This document shows, in pieces, positions 61,402 through 64,000 of a DNA stretch of 64,000 bases; position 1 is the stretch's first letter; every line of letters begins with the position of its first letter. The notes beneath the pieces are model-generated. The model was not told where the DNA came from, searched no databases, and saw only the letters and a list, made by a program, of their open reading frames with translations. The stretch covers positions 1-64,000 of the forward strand of contig JABSOX010000025.1 in NCBI GenBank assembly GCA_013215655.1. Reading direction: 5' to 3'. Origin of the DNA: Colwellia sp. (GTDB taxonomy: Bacteria > Pseudomonadota > Gammaproteobacteria > Enterobacterales > Alteromonadaceae). A program made the position numbers and the translations under genes.

Positions 61402-62358
61402 ATGGCCATTGAACATTTTTCATCCTTAAAAGAACATTTATCTACACAAATTATTGGGCAACCCGCCTTAGTTGAAAATTTACTGATTGCGCTTTTAGCA
61501 AACGGCCACTTAATTGTAGAAGGCCCTCCAGGATTAGCAAAAACAAGAGCAGTTAATGCACTTGCACAAGGTCTTGAAGCCGATTTTCATCGCATACAGT
61601 TCACCCCTGATTTATTACCTGCTGACTTAACAGGTACTGATATCTATCGCCCCGAAGACGGCACCTTTGAATTCCAACCAGGCCCATTATTTCGTAACTT
61701 AGTACTTGCCGATGAAATAAACCGAGCACCAGCTAAAGTGCAATCAGCATTATTAGAGGCTATGGGGGAAGGTCAGATAACTGTTGGTCGTAAAACGTAT
61801 CAATTGCCTGAATTATTTTTAGTCATGGCGACACAAAACCCGATAGAGCAAGAAGGTACCTACCCTCTTCCTGAAGCACAACTAGATCGGTTTTTAATGC
61901 ACTTAGAAATTGATTATCCAGATGCAGAAAGTGAATTGGCTATCTTAAAGCTTAATCGTGGTGAAGCACTCAAAGAGGCGAAAAAGGCCGTTAGTACAAT
62001 TTCACAAAAAGATATCTTTGCCGCACGTGATGAAGTTATGAAAATTCACATGGCACCAGCCATTGAAAAATATATTGTTGATTTGATCATGGCGACACGA
62101 TCTCCTGAAAAATATGATGACAAACTCAAACTTTGGTTAGCCTTTGGCGCAAGCCCAAGAGCCACTATTGCTCTTGACCGCTGTTCCCGCGCACGTGCTT
62201 GGTTAAATAATCGTGATTTTGTTAGTCCTGAAGATGTACAAGCTGTATTTCACAATGTTTTACGTCATCGATTGCTATTAACTTATCAGGCTGAAGCTGA
62301 AGGGATCACCAGTAATCAATTACTTGATCATTTGTTAAGCTTAGTTGCTGTCGCTTAA
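61402..62358 (+). CDS. MoxR-family AAA+ ATPase
   Basis: This 318-residue ATPase has Walker A GPPGLAKT (about 40-47), Walker B LADEINRAP and the sensor segment MATQNPIEQEGTYPLPEAQ, then LDRFLM, all typical of MoxR. MoxR proteins act as chaperones that assemble or activate partner complexes containing VWA proteins. It heads an operon MoxR-DUF58-DUF4381-VWA that runs off the window, a layout known from Bat-type (aerotolerance) loci and related clusters. Confidence 0.92.
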   Translation: MAIEHFSSLKEHLSTQIIGQPALVENLLIALLANGHLIVEGPPGLAKTRAVNALAQGLEADFHRIQFTPDLLPADLTGTDIYRPEDGTFEFQPGPLFRNLVLADEINRAPAKVQSALLEAMGEGQITVGRKTYQLPELFLVMATQNPIEQEGTYPLPEAQLDRFLMHLEIDYPDAESELAILKLNRGEALKEAKKAVSTISQKDIFAARDEVMKIHMAPAIEKYIVDLIMATRSPEKYDDKLKLWLAFGASPRATIALDRCSRARAWLNNRDFVSPEDVQAVFHNVLRHRLLLTYQAEAEGITSNQLLDHLLSLVAVA

Positions 62359-62378
62359 TAACTAGATATTGAAAAATC

Positions 62379-63392
62379 ATGTGGTTTAGTTCTAAAAAAC
62401 AAAAAATTGCCCAGCAAGATACCAACAAAATATTGGTTGATATTTTAAGTAATGGTATTGAATTATCTATTGATGAGTTAATTCAATACCAAAGTAAAAC
62501 GTCACTGATCAACTTGGCTGCAGCAAAAAATTTACACAGTAAAATGTCAGGTAATTACTTAGCTCGCTCTAAAGGCCGAGGTATGGAGTTTGACGAAGTT
62601 CGTCATTACCAAAATGGCGATGATATTCGTGCTATTGACTGGCGAGTTACTGCTCGTACTGGTAAAACTCATACTAAGTTATTTAAAGAAGAAGTTGAGC
62701 GACCGGTACTTATTGCCACCGATCTTAGCGAAAACATGCTCTTTGGTAGCCAACTACTGTTCAAATCAGTACAAGCAGCACATCTTGCATCACTTGTTGC
62801 TTGGCATGCCAAGTCACGTGGTGATCGTGTTGGTGGTATAGTATTCAATCAACATTTTCATGCCGAATTAAAACCACGAAGTCGCTTACAAGGCGTATTA
62901 CACTATTTGCATATCCTTTCGCAAGTACATCATAAATCAATACAAAGTCAGACTGATTTAACAAACGAAGAGCAAATTCATAATAAACGTTCTTTTGAAG
63001 AAAACTGCGGACGTATTCGACAGTTAGCCAAACCCGGCAGCTTAGTTTACTTGATCACTGATGGCTTTAATTTAACCACCGATTCTATTCGGCACCTCGC
63101 CAATATAACAAGGCATTGTGAATTAGTGGTTTGTTTAATTACCGACCCACTTGAGCACGAATTACCTGAAAGTGAGAATAAAATTAGTGTTGCCGTCACC
63201 GATGGTCAACACCGACAACAATTTACCTTAGGTGATAATAAAATGGCGCTGCGCTATAGCGAACAAGCAGCTCGCCTCAATAAAAATAAAGAAGAACTAT
63301 TAAGTAAAGCCGGCGCGCGTATTTTAAACTTTACCGCAGGAGAAGCTTTGGAAGCTCAGCTAAAAAAGGGAGTTGCTTCATGGAGCCGCTAG
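62379..63392 (+). CDS. DUF58 domain protein
   Basis: The 337-residue protein carries the DUF58 signature GRGMEFDEVRHYQNGDDIR followed by AIDWRVTARTGKTHTKLF, then a VWA-like second half starting PVLIATDLSENM. Unlike many DUF58 proteins it lacks clear N-terminal membrane helices, so it is probably cytoplasmic. It is the usual partner of MoxR ATPases. It begins 20 nt after moxR and overlaps the next gene by 13 nt. Confidence 0.9.
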   Translation: MWFSSKKQKIAQQDTNKILVDILSNGIELSIDELIQYQSKTSLINLAAAKNLHSKMSGNYLARSKGRGMEFDEVRHYQNGDDIRAIDWRVTARTGKTHTKLFKEEVERPVLIATDLSENMLFGSQLLFKSVQAAHLASLVAWHAKSRGDRVGGIVFNQHFHAELKPRSRLQGVLHYLHILSQVHHKSIQSQTDLTNEEQIHNKRSFEENCGRIRQLAKPGSLVYLITDGFNLTTDSIRHLANITRHCELVVCLITDPLEHELPESENKISVAVTDGQHRQQFTLGDNKMALRYSEQAARLNKNKEELLSKAGARILNFTAGEALEAQLKKGVASWSR

Positions 63393-63895
63393 CACAACTC
63401 AAAGATATTCACCTACCCGAGCAAATCAATAATTACCCTCTATCTCTAGGCTGGTGGTTACTGGTAATAATGCTAGTAAGTGTGATAATTTTTATCATCA
63501 TACGAGTGAAACGTAGCAAGCAACTTAGACGATGCCAACAACAGGCAATTAAACAGCTTAAAGGTCAAACAGCTGAAAATCATATAACCAGCTCCGTTTT
63601 AAAGTGGGCAGCTATACAATATTTTCCTCGTGATCATATTGCTAGTTTGTATGGCCTTAAATTTCAAGATTTTTTAATAAGCTCATTACCCGATAAGTAT
63701 CAAAAAAACTTTTTAAATATGAGTACAGCAATTTTCGAGACGCTATACCAAGAAAACTCTACAACAACTAGTTCACAACAACTTAATGATGATTTTCAAC
63801 AAGCGGCCCTATTGTGGTTAAAACATGCGCTTCCTCCAAAAAACGAAAAAGTACAGCCTCGGTCAGAAATAGTTAAATCAGGAGGTGCCACATGA
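63380..63895 (+). CDS. DUF4381 membrane protein
   Basis: The 171-residue protein begins LAQLKDIHLPEQINNYPLSLGWW, the family's Pro/Trp-rich start (written here as one stretch broken by a turn at LPEQ), followed by one membrane helix (about 25-45). A basic segment and a helical cytoplasmic domain follow. GGGAG lies before the ATG. It overlaps DUF58 by 13 nt and the next VWA gene by 4 nt, so all are cotranslated. DUF4381 is found only in MoxR/VWA operons and its job is unknown. Confidence 0.85.
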   Translation: MEPLAQLKDIHLPEQINNYPLSLGWWLLVIMLVSVIIFIIIRVKRSKQLRRCQQQAIKQLKGQTAENHITSSVLKWAAIQYFPRDHIASLYGLKFQDFLISSLPDKYQKNFLNMSTAIFETLYQENSTTTSSQQLNDDFQQAALLWLKHALPPKNEKVQPRSEIVKSGGAT

Positions 63896-64000
63896 TAAGT
63901 TTTGAATGGCCATGGTTACTACTCGCATTACCTCTGCCCATTTTGGTGTATTGGTTACCCGCTAAAAATCAATCAGAAGCGGCACCACTGAAAATGCCAA
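63892..64000 (+). CDS. Start of a VWA-domain (BatA-like) membrane protein, partial
   Basis: The first 36 codons are seen before the window ends. The N-terminus MISFEWPWLLLALPLPILVY is the hydrophobic start with a WPW motif common to BatA/VWA proteins of MoxR operons. GGAGG lies 6 nt before the ATG, which overlaps the DUF4381 stop (ATGA). Identification rests on the N-terminus and position only. Confidence 0.75.
   Translation, partial: MISFEWPWLLLALPLPILVYWLPAKNQSEAAPLKMP

Overview
The window is a 64 kb chromosomal segment of a low-GC marine gammaproteobacterium. Gene content and order (leuS-lptE-holA-nadD-rsfS-rlmH-mrdA-mrdB-rlpA-dacA-ybeD-lipB-lipA; prmB-aroC divergent from smrB; fadI-fadJ; a fused nuoCD) and the AT-rich codon use point to Alteromonadales, most likely the Colwellia/Thalassotalea group (Colwelliaceae). 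This is inference from protein content; no 16S or other rRNA gene is present. No tRNA, rRNA, CRISPR array, prophage or full-length insertion sequence was seen.

Layout. 1-10.7 kb: a DUF1232 gene, a DUF3667 membrane protein, hppD (tyrosine catabolism), the DEAD-box RNA helicase deaD with a long leader, a SWIM/SNF2 helicase, then a repeat-built lipoprotein followed by a 59-codon membrane protein. 10.8-25.8 kb: a complete 13-gene nuoA-N operon on the minus strand. 26.4-29.5 kb: a Lon-like protease and a YbeL-type zinc-ribbon protein. 29.7-43.2 kb: a plus-strand housekeeping block from leuS to lipA, covering LPS assembly, the replication clamp loader, NAD synthesis, ribosome maturation, cell elongation and lipoate. 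43.3-48.8 kb: a periplasmic binding protein, an MFS transporter, aroC, prmB, smrB and sixA. 49-57.4 kb: an M16 protease, a 1.5-kilo-residue propeller-PAS-GGDEF-EAL protein, and a two-gene cistron encoding an unrecognised tandem-repeat peptide plus a 34-residue peptide. 57.7-61.2 kb: fadI-fadJ. 61.4-64 kb: the start of a MoxR-DUF58-DUF4381-VWA operon running off the window.

The less ordinary material is mostly intergenic or small. (a) A dispersed 51-nt repeat holds a 30-nt two-tier hairpin of fixed geometry, with compensatory changes between loci, and always sits just beyond the terminator of a minus-strand gene. (b) A 265-bp MITE-like element with 33-bp terminal inverted repeats ends 2 nt before the smrB start codon; a 50-bp palindrome shares its ends. 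(c) A second family of short ATACCAA/TTGGTAT inverted repeats is seen three times. (d) The repeat-peptide cistron at 56.7-57.05 kb has 14-residue units built on RRGVRI and is translationally coupled to a 34-residue peptide. It is the best candidate here for something undescribed. (e) A lipoprotein has about nine or ten 19-residue acidic repeats. (f) There are candidate control sites: helically phased direct repeats upstream of hppD, a FadR-like operator upstream of fadI, and a consensus-like promoter giving deaD a leader of about 200 nt.
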